A stretch of DNA of 64,000 nt from Actinomycetota bacterium (GTDB lineage Bacteria > Actinomycetota > Coriobacteriia > Anaerosomatales > Anaerosomataceae): NCBI GenBank assembly GCA_009773565.1, contig WSXY01000006.1:38728-102727 (forward strand). The letters are read 5' to 3'. Numbering within the stretch: the stretch's first letter is position 1; every line of letters begins with the position of its first letter. Both the position numbers and the translations under genes were made by a program. This document shows, in pieces, positions 7,842 to 18,894 of the stretch. The notes beneath the pieces are model-generated. The model was not told where the DNA came from, ran no database searches, and was given only the letters and a program-made list of their open reading frames with translations.

Positions 7842-10800
7842 ATGGCCCGAGCGGGAGATGTAGAGCACTGGAGCATGCCGCCGGGAGACGAGCCCCTGCG
7901 GACGGAACTTCTCGGCTCAGAGCGTCTCTCGGAAGCCGCGCGCGGTCTTGCGTCCGGGCAGCAGTGGACCGCCGCCGAGTCTTTGCGAGCGACCCCCTTG
8001 CTCTCGCTCCTCGAGCGTGCAGAAGAGTCGCTTCACGCGGTGTACAACCACCTTGCGATCGCGGCACGCGACCAGATACCTGTATCTGTCTCGGCGGAGT
8101 GGCTTCTCGACAACTTCTACATGGTGGAAGAGCAGATTCGCACCGTCAGAGACGACCTGCCCGACGACTACGGCACCGAGCTGCCCCGACTGACAGCGGG
8201 CGCACTCCGGGACTTCCCGCGCGTGTTCGAGGCGGTCGCCCTTCTCGTCGCATCCACCGACGCGCGCCTCGACCGCGAGCACCTTGTGCGGTTCGTGACT
8301 GCGTTCCAGGATGTCTCGCCGCTCACCATCGGCGAGGTCTGGGCCGTTCCGATCATGCTCCGTGTCTGCCTTGTTGAGAGCCTGCGGCGCGTCGGTCTGC
8401 GGGTTCTCGCCTCGCACGACGCGGGAGTCGAAGCCGACGCGTGGGCGAACCGCATTCTTGCGGCCGCGCAGCAAACGCCAGCTACCGTCGCGGGGCTCGT
8501 CCGCGATTTGGAACGCTCGCAGCGTGACGCTCCCGGGGCGTTCCTCATCCGGCTGCTCCACCGTCTCCAGGACCAGGATCCGGCAGTCGAGTCGACGGTC
8601 GCCTGGATCGAACGCACCCTTGCGGGGCGCGGAGCGACCTTCCAGCGGTTGACGCTTACTGAACACCAGGAACAGGCCGTCGACCAGGTCTCCGTCGCGA
8701 ACGCGATCACCAGCATCCGGTTCCTTGGCGCACTCGAATGGCGTGAGTTCTTCGAGGAGTGCTCGCTTGTCGAGCACGTGCTGCGAGAAGACCCTGCAGG
8801 TGTGTACTCCCGCATGGACTTCGTGTCACGCGACCGATACCGCCACGCCATCGAGGAGCTTGCGGACCGGAGCGACCTGTCGGAGATTGGCGTCGCCGAA
8901 GCGGTCATGAGTCACGCGCTCGAAGCGCTTCGACGCGACGCTTCTGACCCCATCGGCGGCCACGTCGGTCAGTACCTCATCAGCAGCGGACGGTACCGTC
9001 TCGAGAAGAGCATCGGCTACCGCCCTCGCGCGCGCGAACTCGCCTACCGCGGGCCGCTCGCCAGCAAAGGCCTCATCTACTGGGGGCTTCTCGGAACCAT
9101 TACCGCCTTGCTCGCGCTCGGCCTTGGGGCGTATCTGACGGGACGCGGCGTTTCTGCGGGCTGGATCATCGCGCTCATGATGCTCTCACTCGTACCGCTC
9201 TCCGACCTGGCGATCAACGTCGTCAACCGCGTCGCGGCGTCGGTCTGGCCAGCGCGCATGCTGCCTAAGCTCGACTACCGCAAGCCCGTGGCAGCCGCGC
9301 ATCGTACGATGGTCGCGATCCCGGCGCTGCTCACCTCGGCGAGCGGGACTCAGGCGATCATCGACAACCTCGAGATCGCCTACCTCGCGAACCGCGACCA
9401 AAACGTGATCTTCGGCCTCGTCGGCGACCTGCGCGGCGGTGCGGATGAGGTGCAGCCCGGTGACGCCGCGGTCATCGACGCGGCACGGAGCGGAATCGCC
9501 GCACTCAACGAAACCTACGGCGAGAACGGGTGCGGCCCCTTCCACCTCTTCGTCCGTGCACGCCGGTACAACAAAGTGGATAACGTCTGGATGGGCTGGG
9601 AGCGTAAGCGGGGGGCGCTGCACGAGTTCAGCCAGCTCCTCCGGGGCGCTCCCGACACGAGCTTCTCCGTGCGAGAGGGTGACGCCGCGGCACTGCCGGA
9701 GGTGACGTTCGTCATCACGCTCGATGCCGACACAGTGTTGCCTCGCGACGCGGCCCGCAAGCTCATCTCGACGATCGCGCACCCGCTCAACCGCGCGCAA
9801 CTTGATGCGTCGAAGCGCCGGGTCGTCCGGGGCTACGGGCTTGTCCAGCCGCGCGTGGGCATGTCGCTTGAGGGCGCCGAGCGTTCCCCGTTCGCGTGGC
9901 TCTACTCGGGCGTGACCGGCGTCGACCCGTATGCAGGCGCCGTCTCCGACACCTACCAGGACGTCTTCGGCGAAGGCTCTTTCACCGGAAAGGGCATCTT
10001 CGAGGTCGATGTCATGAACGCCGTGCTCGAGAACCGGTTCCCCGAGAACACGCTCCTCAGCCATGACTTGCTTGAGGGATGCTACCTGCGAACGGCGCTC
10101 GCAAGCGATGTTGAGGTGCTTGACGATCAACCCGCTAGCTACGTCTCGCATAGCGCGCGCCTACATCGCTGGGTGCGCGGCGACTGGCAAACGCTCCCCT
10201 GGCTTGGCTTCACGGTCCCGACTCCGAACGGGCGCGAGCGCAATCCCCTCTCGGCGATCAACCGCTGGAAGATCATCGACAACCTGCGCAGGAGCGTTCT
10301 GGCACCGGCGATGATGCTCTTCGCGGGCGCCGGCTGGTTTGTGCTACCGGGCCGTGACTGGGTGTGGCTTGCCGCCGTCTTCGCGATTGTGCTCTTCCCG
10401 GTCTATTTCAGCATCGCTGACTCGCTACTCTTCCGACCGCGCGGCGTCGACGTGCGCGGCGACACGCACTCGATCGTAAGCGACTTCTGGCGCGACTCCG
10501 CACGTGCGCTGCTCAGTCTCTCGGTGCTGCCGCACCAGGCCGCGGTCATGCTCGACGCCATCATCCGGGCCCTCTGGCGGATGCTCTTCTCGCATCACAA
10601 CATGCTTGAATGGGAGACTGCGGCCGAGGTGGAGCGCCGCCTCGGTTCCACTTCCGCCGGCTTCCTTCGCCGTATGTGGACAGGCGAGCTGGTTGTGGCC
10701 ACGATTGCCCTTCCTGCGGCAATCACGGACCCCGCTTCGCTTGTGTCGGCGGCGCCGCTTCTGCTGGCCTGGGTCCTGGCCCCGTACGCCGCCTGGCGCG

Positions 10801-13800
10801 TCAGCGTTCTGACGCCACACGAGCCGCCCGTCATTTCCGCGGCCGACACGGCGGCGCTGCGCCGGATCGCGCGCAAGACCTGGCGCTTCTTCGAGACATT
10901 TGTGACCGTCGGCGATCACTGGCTCGCACCGGACAACTTCCAAGAAGACCCCAAGGGCGTCGTCGCGCACCGGACATCACCAACGAACATCGGGCTCCAG
11001 CTCATCTCGGCGCTCACTGCGTATGACCTCGGTTATATCAGCGTGAGCGGCCTTGTCGAGCGCGAGTCGAGAACGCTTTCGACGATGGCCGGCATGGAGC
11101 GGTTCCGCGGCCACTTCTTCAACTGGTACGACACCGAGACCCTGCAGCCGCTGCGCCCCGGATACCTGTCGACGGTCGATAGCGGCAACCTGGCAGGGCA
11201 TCTGATCGTGCTGCGCACGGGCCTGACCGAGGTGGCGGAACGGCCGCTGATTGGCCCGCAGGTCCTCAACGGGCTCGCCGACACTGTGCGCACCGCACTT
11301 GAGGATCTCCTCGGACAACGCGACCGGGTCGGCCCGGGAGCCGTGGCAACCGAGCTGCGAACCTCGCTTGAAGAACTCCTGCGACGCATTCGACTCGACT
11401 CGGCGCCGTCGGACCTCGGCGAGTGGCACGTGCTGTTGACCGGTCTTGCAGCGGTGACCGACACGCTCCCCGCTCGCCTCTCTACCCTCACCGGCGAAGT
11501 CGACAGCCTCGAGGTGATTCGTTCGGCGGTCGATGCTGTGCGCCGGGACCTCAACGGACACCTGAGCGATCTGGAGACCTACACGCCCTGGGCCCGGCTC
11601 ATCAGCACCATCCCGCCCGCGCTTCGTGAGGGCGAAACGGCGGATCTTCTCGCACCGATGACACGCAATGTCCCAAGCCTCGTCGGCCTCGCAGAAGGGC
11701 TCGATCCCGCCCTGGGTGAACTTACCCGCATCGCATCTGGCGATGACGCCGTAGCCGCCGCCTGGGCGCTCAAGCTGGCCGACTCGCTGCGCGAACGCCG
11801 CACTGCATGCGTCAATCTCCTCGCGGAGTTGCGTCTCGACGCGGAGATGGCGCGCGAGATGTGGGAGAAGACCGACTTCCGCATGCTGTTCGACAGCAGC
11901 CGCATGGTGTTCTCAATCGGCTTCAATACCGCCGAGGGGCGCCTCGACAACTCGTTCTACGACATGCTCGCCTCGGAATGCCGCCTCGCAAGCTACGTCG
12001 CGATCGCGAAAGGCGACGTTCCTCAAGAGCATTGGTTCCGGCTTGGCCGTGGCATCACGAAGACCGATGGCGGTCGGGCGCTCGTCTCGTGGAGCGCGAG
12101 CATGTTCGAGTACCTCATGCCGCTTCTCGTGATGAAGACGTGGCCGGGAACGCTGCTCGATCAGACATACAGAAGCGTGGTGAAGCGGCAGATTCAGTAC
12201 GGTCGCCAGCGCGGCGTTGCGTGGGGCGTTTCGGAGTCGGCGTTCAACGCCAAGGATGTCGAGCTCACGTATCAGTATCAGGCCTTTGGAGTGCCGGGCC
12301 TCGGCCTCAAGCGAGGACTGTCCGAAGACGTCGTCGTCGCGCCGTACGCAAGCGTGCTCGCGCTGCCGGTGAATACCCGCGCTGCACTCGACAACCTGGA
12401 TGCCCTCTCGAGGCTGGGCGCCGAGGGTCGTTACGGCTACTTCGAAGCGGTCGACTACACCCCCGGCCGCGTTCCTGCCGGAAAGGAGCGCGCCATTGTA
12501 AAGGCGTACATGGCGCATCACCAGGGAATGAGCCTCGTTGCCATCGGCAATATGCTCACGCATGACCACATGCAGGAGCGCTTCCACGCCGATCCGAGCA
12601 TGCACGCTGCCGAACTCCTGCTCCAGGAGCGCGTCCCGCGTCGCATCCAACTTGCGCAGCCGCACGTCGAAGAGGTTGCTTTCATACGATCGGTCCGCGA
12701 GATACAAACGCCGCTCCAGCGTTCGTATCCGCTTGCAGGAACACCGGTACCCTCGACACACTTCCTCAGCAACGGGTCATACTCGGTCATGGTCACCAAC
12801 GGTGGCGGCGGATACAGCCGCTGGCGCGACGACACGGTGACCCGCTATCGCGAAGACGTGACCCGCGACAACTGGGGAATGTTCTTCTACCTGAAAGACG
12901 TCGAAAACGGCGCCGTGTGGTCGGCGGCCTTCCAGCCTTCGCTCGCCGAACCCGACGAATACCATGTCACCTTCTCGGCGGATAAGGCTGAGTACCGACG
13001 CATCGACGGCGATGTCGAGACGCACACCGAGGTCGTCGTATCGCCGGCAGATGACGTCGAGGTACGCCGCATCACCGTCACGAACCGACGCCGCGAACCG
13101 CTGCTGCTCGAGGTCACGTCGTACTTCGAGGTGACGCTCGCCGAGCGAGGCGCGGATCACGCCCACAAGGCGTTTAGCAACCTCTTCATGGAGACCGAGG
13201 CTGTTCCGGAGTTCGACGCGCTGCTGTTCAGCCGCCGCCCGCGATCGGCACATGAAGAGCGGCCGTGGGGCGTGCACGCCCTCGCATGCGACCTCGGCGA
13301 GAAGTGCAACTGGACGTACGAGACCGACCGCGAGGCGTTCCTCGGCAGGCTCCACACGCCGACCGACCCGCATGCGATTGCCGGCGGCGGACGACTCACG
13401 GGGACCGTCGGCGCGGTCATCGACCCGATCTGCTCGATCCGCCAGACGCTCACGATCGAGCCCGGCGCTACGGCGCGCCTCGCGTTCGCGACAGGAGTGG
13501 CCGAGACGCGCGAAGGTGCGCTCGCACTTGCGGAGCGCTACCACGACATCCGGGCCGCGCAGCGCGCGCTCGATCTCGCATGGTCCACCAGCCAGATCGA
13601 ACTCCGGGACCTCGGCATCACGCCCGAGGAGGCCGTCGTCTTCCAGCGCCTCGCGTCCCGCCTGCTCCTGACCGACCCGCGCTCCCGCCTCAAGGTGCTC
13701 ACTGCGGTCGAGAACCGCTCGCCGATGTCGGGGCTGTGGTCGATCGGCATCTCCGGCGACGACCCGATCCTCCTCGTGAAGATCGAGCGACTTGAGGAGA

Positions 13801-16595
13801 CTCCCCTTGTACGGCAGGCCCTCCTCGCGCACCAGTACTGGCGCTCGAAAGGCTTCGAGTGCGACCTCGTCATCCTCAACACGAAGCCGAGTGCGTACTC
13901 GTCGGAGCTTGACGGACGACTCCGGATGCTGCTCAGGACCGGCCACGCGCTCGAGCTGCAGGATAGGCCCCGCGGCGTACACCTGCGCGCTGCCGACCAG
14001 ATGCCGGCCGAGGTCGCCAACCTGCTCGACAGCGTCGCGCGAGCAGTCCTCACGGGCGATAGCGGTCCGATCGGTCTCCAGCTCAACCTCCGGGCTGTAC
14101 ACGCTGCGCTCCCGGATCCGCTCACGCCACGCGCCGCACCCGTCGATGACCCGGCGCCTCTGTTCGAGCGCCCCGTGCTCGAGAACGACAACGGCTACGG
14201 CGGCTTCGATCCGGCAACCGGCGAGTACGTCATCATCCTCGAAGGCGCGCGGACAACACCCGCACCATGGGTGAACGTCCTGGCGAATCCGACGTTCGGT
14301 GCTCTCGTCTCGGAGGCCGGAATCGGCTGCACCTGGGCGCAGAACAGTCACGAGAACCGCATCACCACCTGGAACAACGACCCGGTGAGCGACGGAACCG
14401 GCGAGGTCTTCTACGTCCGAGACGAGGAGACCGGCGAGTTCTGGAGTCCGACGCCGCTGCCGGTTCGCTCGACCGAGCCCTATACTATTCGCCACGGGCA
14501 CGGGTACACGCGATTCGAGCACACGTCACACGGCATCTCGCATGAACTCGACTGGTTTGTGGCAGCTGCGGATCCGGTTCGTGTCGTGCAGATGCGCCTC
14601 ACCAACAACTCCGACCGTGTGCGTCACCTCTCAATCACGCACTTCATCGAGTGGGCGCTCGGCGATTCGCGCAGCCGCGCCCAGCAGCGCGTCGTCACGT
14701 GGTGGGATGATGACGCTCACATGCTCCTGGCACATAACTGGTTCAACCTGGACTTCCCGGGCCTGCCGGCGTTCCTCGCCTGCGATTGCGAGGCGGACTC
14801 CTACACGGCGAGCCGGACCGAGTTCATCGGCCGCAACGGCGACCCCCGCGACCCGGCGGCGATGCACCGACGGACCCTCGGCGGCTCGACGGGACGCTTC
14901 ATCGACAACTGCGGCGCAATCATGCGCAAGCTCACGCTTGAACCAGGAGTGAGCACGACTATCACCTTCCTTCTCGGTCAGACCGAAACAGTCGAGGAGG
15001 CGCACGATCTCGTGCGGCGATACCGGGAACCTGGCACCGCGACGACCGCACTTGCCGACGTGTGCGCCACGTGGGGCGGCATCCTCGGCGCAGTCGAGGT
15101 TTCCACGCCGGACGCAGCGCTGGACCGCATGATCAACGGGCAGGCGCTCCACCAGGCGCTCGCATGCCGCTTCTGGGGGCGCACGGCGACCTACCAGTCC
15201 TCCGGGGCGTTCGGCTTCCGCGACCAGCTACAGGATTGCCTCGCGCTCCTGTACACGCGCCAGGACCTCGTGCGCGAGCACATCATCGAGGCCGCCCGCC
15301 ACCAGTTCCCCGAGGGTGACGTGCTCCACTGGTGGCAGCCGGTTTCCGGGCGCGGCGTTCGCACGCGATTTGCCGATGACCGCCTGTGGTTGCCGTTCGT
15401 CGTCGCCGAATACGTTCGCTCCACGGGAGACGCGACGGTCCTGGATGTCGAGGTCCCCTACCTTGAGGGGCCGACCGTGCCCGATGACCGGGAGGACCTC
15501 TACTTGCAGGTGCAGCCGTCGCTACGCGTGGCGAGCGTCTACGAGCATTGCTGCGCAGCCATCGAGGTGAGCAGCGGGATCGGCGATCACGGCCTTCCGC
15601 TCATGGGCGGTGGCGACTGGAACGACGGCATGAATCGCGTTGGCATTGGCGGCAAGGGCGAAAGCGTCTGGATGGCGTGGTTCCTCGACGTCGTCCTGCG
15701 CACGTTCGCGCCAATCGCGGACTCACGCGGAGAAGCCGCACTGGCCGAGACGTGCCGCGAACGTGCGGCCGCGTTTGTGGCGGCCATCGAGCGCGAGGCG
15801 TGGGACGGCGCGTGGTACCGGCGGGCGTTCTTCGACGACGGTACGCCGCTTGGGAGCAAGTTCTCCGAGGAGTGCAAGATCGACGCGATCGCGCAGGCAT
15901 GGGCGACCATCTCGGGAAGCGGCGACCCTTCTCGCGCTCAGCGAGCTCTGGAGAGCGTCGAGGAGAAGCTGGTGCGGTGGGATGACGGGCTCGTCGCGCT
16001 CCTCGCCCCGCCATTCGACCACATGGCGCAGGATCCCGGCTACATCAAAGGCTACGTCCCAGGCGTTCGCGAGAACGGCGGCCAGTACACGCACGCGGCC
16101 GTATGGGTAGCGCTCGCGTACGCGCTCGTGGGCGACGGCGACGAGGCGGTCGCGCTCCTCGACCTCATCAACCCGATCAATCACGCGCTTGATGAAGCGT
16201 CGGCCGACAGATATCGCGTGGAGCCCTACGTCTTAGCCGCGGACGTCTACGCAGTAGAGCCGCACACCGGTCGCGGCGGGTGGACGTGGTACACGGGTTC
16301 AGCGAGTTGGTACTACCGCGTGGCCGTGCGCGACATACTCGGCTTGCACCTGGAGGCCGACGACGGGGTTCGTTACCTACGCGTCGACCCGTGCGTTCCC
16401 AAGTCATGGACGTCATATCGGATGACGTTCCGCGACGGAGCGACGACATACGAGATAGCGGTCGAGAATCCACGAGGAACAAACCGCGGGGTCGAGCGCG
16501 TACTGGTCGATGGTGTAGCGCGAAACGACATGCGCGTTCCCCTACTCGGTGATGGCGGGTCACATGAGGTGCGCGTCACCCTGCTCGGCGGCTAG
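7842..16595 (+). CDS. Cyclic beta-1,2-glucan synthase (GT84-GH94), giant membrane enzyme
   Basis: About 2917 aa, comparable to rhizobial NdvB and Brucella Cgs (about 2800). It makes, elongates and cyclises beta-1,2-linked glucan from UDP-glucose. TM segments occur at roughly 410-463, 818-865 and 948-985. The glycosyltransferase domain (from about 620) has the DAD motif in TFVITLDADTVLP and an acceptor motif HRWVRGDW. A glucoamylase-like region (about 1380-1580) includes AYMAHHQGMSLVAIGNML. Two sugar-binding beta-sandwich modules follow. The C-terminal GH94 phosphorylase domain has the catalytic-Asp motif GGGDWNDGMNRVG near 2590. The frame opens at 7698, but the first 48 residues overlap the divergent promoter region and look non-coding; ATG 7842 or GTG 7836 is preferred with a weak RBS. 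It stands alone as a transcription unit. Confidence 0.9.
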   Translation: MARAGDVEHWSMPPGDEPLRTELLGSERLSEAARGLASGQQWTAAESLRATPLLSLLERAEESLHAVYNHLAIAARDQIPVSVSAEWLLDNFYMVEEQIRTVRDDLPDDYGTELPRLTAGALRDFPRVFEAVALLVASTDARLDREHLVRFVTAFQDVSPLTIGEVWAVPIMLRVCLVESLRRVGLRVLASHDAGVEADAWANRILAAAQQTPATVAGLVRDLERSQRDAPGAFLIRLLHRLQDQDPAVESTVAWIERTLAGRGATFQRLTLTEHQEQAVDQVSVANAITSIRFLGALEWREFFEECSLVEHVLREDPAGVYSRMDFVSRDRYRHAIEELADRSDLSEIGVAEAVMSHALEALRRDASDPIGGHVGQYLISSGRYRLEKSIGYRPRARELAYRGPLASKGLIYWGLLGTITALLALGLGAYLTGRGVSAGWIIALMMLSLVPLSDLAINVVNRVAASVWPARMLPKLDYRKPVAAAHRTMVAIPALLTSASGTQAIIDNLEIAYLANRDQNVIFGLVGDLRGGADEVQPGDAAVIDAARSGIAALNETYGENGCGPFHLFVRARRYNKVDNVWMGWERKRGALHEFSQLLRGAPDTSFSVREGDAAALPEVTFVITLDADTVLPRDAARKLISTIAHPLNRAQLDASKRRVVRGYGLVQPRVGMSLEGAERSPFAWLYSGVTGVDPYAGAVSDTYQDVFGEGSFTGKGIFEVDVMNAVLENRFPENTLLSHDLLEGCYLRTALASDVEVLDDQPASYVSHSARLHRWVRGDWQTLPWLGFTVPTPNGRERNPLSAINRWKIIDNLRRSVLAPAMMLFAGAGWFVLPGRDWVWLAAVFAIVLFPVYFSIADSLLFRPRGVDVRGDTHSIVSDFWRDSARALLSLSVLPHQAAVMLDAIIRALWRMLFSHHNMLEWETAAEVERRLGSTSAGFLRRMWTGELVVATIALPAAITDPASLVSAAPLLLAWVLAPYAAWRVSVLTPHEPPVISAADTAALRRIARKTWRFFETFVTVGDHWLAPDNFQEDPKGVVAHRTSPTNIGLQLISALTAYDLGYISVSGLVERESRTLSTMAGMERFRGHFFNWYDTETLQPLRPGYLSTVDSGNLAGHLIVLRTGLTEVAERPLIGPQVLNGLADTVRTALEDLLGQRDRVGPGAVATELRTSLEELLRRIRLDSAPSDLGEWHVLLTGLAAVTDTLPARLSTLTGEVDSLEVIRSAVDAVRRDLNGHLSDLETYTPWARLISTIPPALREGETADLLAPMTRNVPSLVGLAEGLDPALGELTRIASGDDAVAAAWALKLADSLRERRTACVNLLAELRLDAEMAREMWEKTDFRMLFDSSRMVFSIGFNTAEGRLDNSFYDMLASECRLASYVAIAKGDVPQEHWFRLGRGITKTDGGRALVSWSASMFEYLMPLLVMKTWPGTLLDQTYRSVVKRQIQYGRQRGVAWGVSESAFNAKDVELTYQYQAFGVPGLGLKRGLSEDVVVAPYASVLALPVNTRAALDNLDALSRLGAEGRYGYFEAVDYTPGRVPAGKERAIVKAYMAHHQGMSLVAIGNMLTHDHMQERFHADPSMHAAELLLQERVPRRIQLAQPHVEEVAFIRSVREIQTPLQRSYPLAGTPVPSTHFLSNGSYSVMVTNGGGGYSRWRDDTVTRYREDVTRDNWGMFFYLKDVENGAVWSAAFQPSLAEPDEYHVTFSADKAEYRRIDGDVETHTEVVVSPADDVEVRRITVTNRRREPLLLEVTSYFEVTLAERGADHAHKAFSNLFMETEAVPEFDALLFSRRPRSAHEERPWGVHALACDLGEKCNWTYETDREAFLGRLHTPTDPHAIAGGGRLTGTVGAVIDPICSIRQTLTIEPGATARLAFATGVAETREGALALAERYHDIRAAQRALDLAWSTSQIELRDLGITPEEAVVFQRLASRLLLTDPRSRLKVLTAVENRSPMSGLWSIGISGDDPILLVKIERLEETPLVRQALLAHQYWRSKGFECDLVILNTKPSAYSSELDGRLRMLLRTGHALELQDRPRGVHLRAADQMPAEVANLLDSVARAVLTGDSGPIGLQLNLRAVHAALPDPLTPRAAPVDDPAPLFERPVLENDNGYGGFDPATGEYVIILEGARTTPAPWVNVLANPTFGALVSEAGIGCTWAQNSHENRITTWNNDPVSDGTGEVFYVRDEETGEFWSPTPLPVRSTEPYTIRHGHGYTRFEHTSHGISHELDWFVAAADPVRVVQMRLTNNSDRVRHLSITHFIEWALGDSRSRAQQRVVTWWDDDAHMLLAHNWFNLDFPGLPAFLACDCEADSYTASRTEFIGRNGDPRDPAAMHRRTLGGSTGRFIDNCGAIMRKLTLEPGVSTTITFLLGQTETVEEAHDLVRRYREPGTATTALADVCATWGGILGAVEVSTPDAALDRMINGQALHQALACRFWGRTATYQSSGAFGFRDQLQDCLALLYTRQDLVREHIIEAARHQFPEGDVLHWWQPVSGRGVRTRFADDRLWLPFVVAEYVRSTGDATVLDVEVPYLEGPTVPDDREDLYLQVQPSLRVASVYEHCCAAIEVSSGIGDHGLPLMGGGDWNDGMNRVGIGGKGESVWMAWFLDVVLRTFAPIADSRGEAALAETCRERAAAFVAAIEREAWDGAWYRRAFFDDGTPLGSKFSEECKIDAIAQAWATISGSGDPSRAQRALESVEEKLVRWDDGLVALLAPPFDHMAQDPGYIKGYVPGVRENGGQYTHAAVWVALAYALVGDGDEAVALLDLINPINHALDEASADRYRVEPYVLAADVYAVEPHTGRGGWTWYTGSASWYYRVAVRDILGLHLEADDGVRYLRVDPCVPKSWTSYRMTFRDGATTYEIAVENPRGTNRGVERVLVDGVARNDMRVPLLGDGGSHEVRVTLLGG

Positions 16596-16612
16596 GCGCC
16601 CGCTCCGCCAAT

Positions 16613-18805
16613 CTAGTAGCGAATCCTCATGAGGTCGCCCTGGACGTACTTGCTCACCGCGCCGGCGCCGCCGTAAATGGTGACCGGGACCCCATCGGAA
16701 CCGAACTCCTGAAGAACAGCCCGGGCACCCGCCGAAAGCTTGTTCGGCGCTGTCAGCAAAAGGATGCCGCCACCTGATCCGCACGCTACGCTGCCCGTAA
16801 GCGCGTCGGGAAAGTTGGCGCCGGTCGCCACCCCAAAGGAAGCTCCTGATGACCATCCGCGCGTGATACCACCTCTGGCGATTAGTTCTGCGGTCGCATA
16901 ACGATCAGTGCCTCCCCAGCGCGCTATGGAAATGGTAGCAGGCAAGGCGCTTAAGGCGCTCACGACACCGGCACCAACGGCTCCCGAGCCACCGAGCACC
17001 ACGACATCGGTCGCGCCTATGCTTACCAGCGCAATCCGCGTCGAGTCAGGTAGCGAGCCGGATCGGGTTAGCAGCACCGGAATTCCCTGCGAATACGCGT
17101 AAGGGGCCGCTGCAAGCGCGTCCGGGAACAGATCGCCGCGCGCGAGAAACGCGGCTGGCAACCGTCCGCCGCCAAGGACGGCCCGAAGCCTACTCGCCAC
17201 CGCAGCAGCCGTCGAATACCGGTCAGATCCGGCGATTCGCTCAACAGAGAGGCCTGCAGCCGTGAGCGCGCTCGAGACCGGCGTATCAATTGCACCGGTT
17301 CCTCCCACGATCACGACGCGCTTCGTTCCTATGCGCCCGAGCTCGACAAGTAGTCCGGGCGGTAGCGATAACCTGCTTGTCAGCAGCAGCGGCCCACCAT
17401 ACGCTCCGGCAAGTGACGATGCCGCCAATGCATCCGGGAAGTTCTCTCCGCTCGCGATAACTGTTGTTGTCGCAGTCCCCGTCTCCAGCATCGAACGCGA
17501 AATCGCAAGCGCCGTCTGGTACCGATCGGACCCCTCAATACGAGACACCTGCGGAGACGGAGCATCGAGCGCATCGAGCGCCGCGCGCACCTGCATCAGT
17601 CCGAAGCCGTAATACTGGTCCCAGCCCGAAGCGCCAAGATCCTGAGTGGTAGAGAGAAGCGCCGACTCGATCTCGGCGGGCGTTGCCGCCGGGACGTAGG
17701 AAAGCATGAGCGCTACAGCACCGGCCACATGTGGACTCGCCATCGACGTCCCAGAAAGGTACGCATACCGATCGTTCGGAAACGTTGAGAGAATCCGGGA
17801 TGCATCGTCACCGCCTGGCGCGACGATATCCACCGGCGGCCCGTAGTTTGAGTACGGCGCGCGCGCGTTAGTCTGGGTGGTGGCCCCGACGGCAATCACG
17901 CCCGTGCACGCCGCCGGGTAGAAGACTCCTGTCGCGGGGTCATAATCGCTGTTAGTCGCATCGTTACCGGTCGCCGCCACGAGCACAACGCCCTTCGAGC
18001 GCGCGTAGTCGACCGCCTGCTGCATGAGCACGACGCCCCCGGGGCCGAGATCGGCGGCAGTACTCCCGAGGCTCATATTCGCAACCTCAACACCCAGGTC
18101 GGCCGCGTACATGAGGCCGTCGATGAAGTCAGCGGTTGTCCCGTAACTACGACCCATCACCTTGATCGGGACGATTCGGACGCCTGGCGCGGCGCCGGCA
18201 ATACCGGTCGCATTGTCGCTTGCGGCGGCGATGATCCCGGCCACATGCGTTCCGTGACCGTTCAGGTCGTCCGCAGTGTCGTCACCCGAAAAGAAGTCCC
18301 GGTCATTGACCATGTCAAGGTTCGCGACAAGATCCGGGTGGTCAAGATCCGCACCCGTGTCGATTACTGCAACTTCAACAAATGCCTCACCGCGTTCGAT
18401 ATCCCAGGCATTCTCCATGTCAGTCTTCGCATATGACCACTGTGAGCCGTAGAGCGGATCGCTCGGTGTCCACAGAGGACGGATGACCGCGCGGTCTTCA
18501 GCGGCGATGCTCACCCCGGAAATGCCAGCGATTCGACCGGTCAGCGCAGCCGCGTCACTCCCCGCGGGAATCGAGACAACGACGCCGCGATCGCGATACA
18601 ACCCGCGCTGCACTGAAAGCCCGCGCTGCGCAAGCTCAGCACGCACCCGCGCGCCAAAGCCCGCCTTGAACTGCACGATGATGCCAGACGCGCGTGGGCG
18701 CACGCGCACCCGTGCCTCCGTTCGCGCGCCCGCAGGACCGGCAAGGCCGAGCATTATCGCGAAGGTCACGATGACGGCAAGTGCGCTCTGGCTGACGCGG
18801 TACAT
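16613..18805 (-). CDS. Secreted subtilase (S8) with three cell-wall-binding type-2 repeats
   Basis: 730 aa from ATG 18805, chosen because GAGGAG lies 7 nt upstream and a signal peptide starts there (ALAVIVTFAIMLGLAGPAGA); a longer frame to 18892 adds unlikely residues. A short inhibitor-like propeptide (about 40-105) precedes the subtilisin domain: Asp149 (VIDTGADLDHPDL), His184 (NGHGTHVAGI), oxyanion Asn280 (AATGND), Ser353 (SGTSMASPHVAG). From about 420 to the end are three repeats beginning RIEGSDRY, RIAGSDRY and RWGGTDRY, each with a V-x-GGTGAI-like signature. These are the CWB2 modules that bind secondary wall polymers in Gram-positive bacteria. Predicted to be a wall-attached exoprotease. 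Convergent with the glucan synthase. Confidence 0.93.
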   Translation of the reverse strand: MYRVSQSALAVIVTFAIMLGLAGPAGARTEARVRVRPRASGIIVQFKAGFGARVRAELAQRGLSVQRGLYRDRGVVVSIPAGSDAAALTGRIAGISGVSIAAEDRAVIRPLWTPSDPLYGSQWSYAKTDMENAWDIERGEAFVEVAVIDTGADLDHPDLVANLDMVNDRDFFSGDDTADDLNGHGTHVAGIIAAASDNATGIAGAAPGVRIVPIKVMGRSYGTTADFIDGLMYAADLGVEVANMSLGSTAADLGPGGVVLMQQAVDYARSKGVVLVAATGNDATNSDYDPATGVFYPAACTGVIAVGATTQTNARAPYSNYGPPVDIVAPGGDDASRILSTFPNDRYAYLSGTSMASPHVAGAVALMLSYVPAATPAEIESALLSTTQDLGASGWDQYYGFGLMQVRAALDALDAPSPQVSRIEGSDRYQTALAISRSMLETGTATTTVIASGENFPDALAASSLAGAYGGPLLLTSRLSLPPGLLVELGRIGTKRVVIVGGTGAIDTPVSSALTAAGLSVERIAGSDRYSTAAAVASRLRAVLGGGRLPAAFLARGDLFPDALAAAPYAYSQGIPVLLTRSGSLPDSTRIALVSIGATDVVVLGGSGAVGAGVVSALSALPATISIARWGGTDRYATAELIARGGITRGWSSGASFGVATGANFPDALTGSVACGSGGGILLLTAPNKLSAGARAVLQEFGSDGVPVTIYGGAGAVSKYVQGDLMRIRY

Positions 18806-18894
18806 GTGTGGCTCCTCGGCAAGTGGCACTGGTCGGAGTCCGTACAGCGTCGCACTTTGCACGCTTCGCGCCAAGTGCTGCCCGGGGTGCAAGA

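Noticed and set aside
12777..14522. Long minus-strand frame inside the glucan synthase (581 codons)
   Set aside because: Antisense to conserved coding sequence; low-complexity Arg/Glu composition; no RBS or family.
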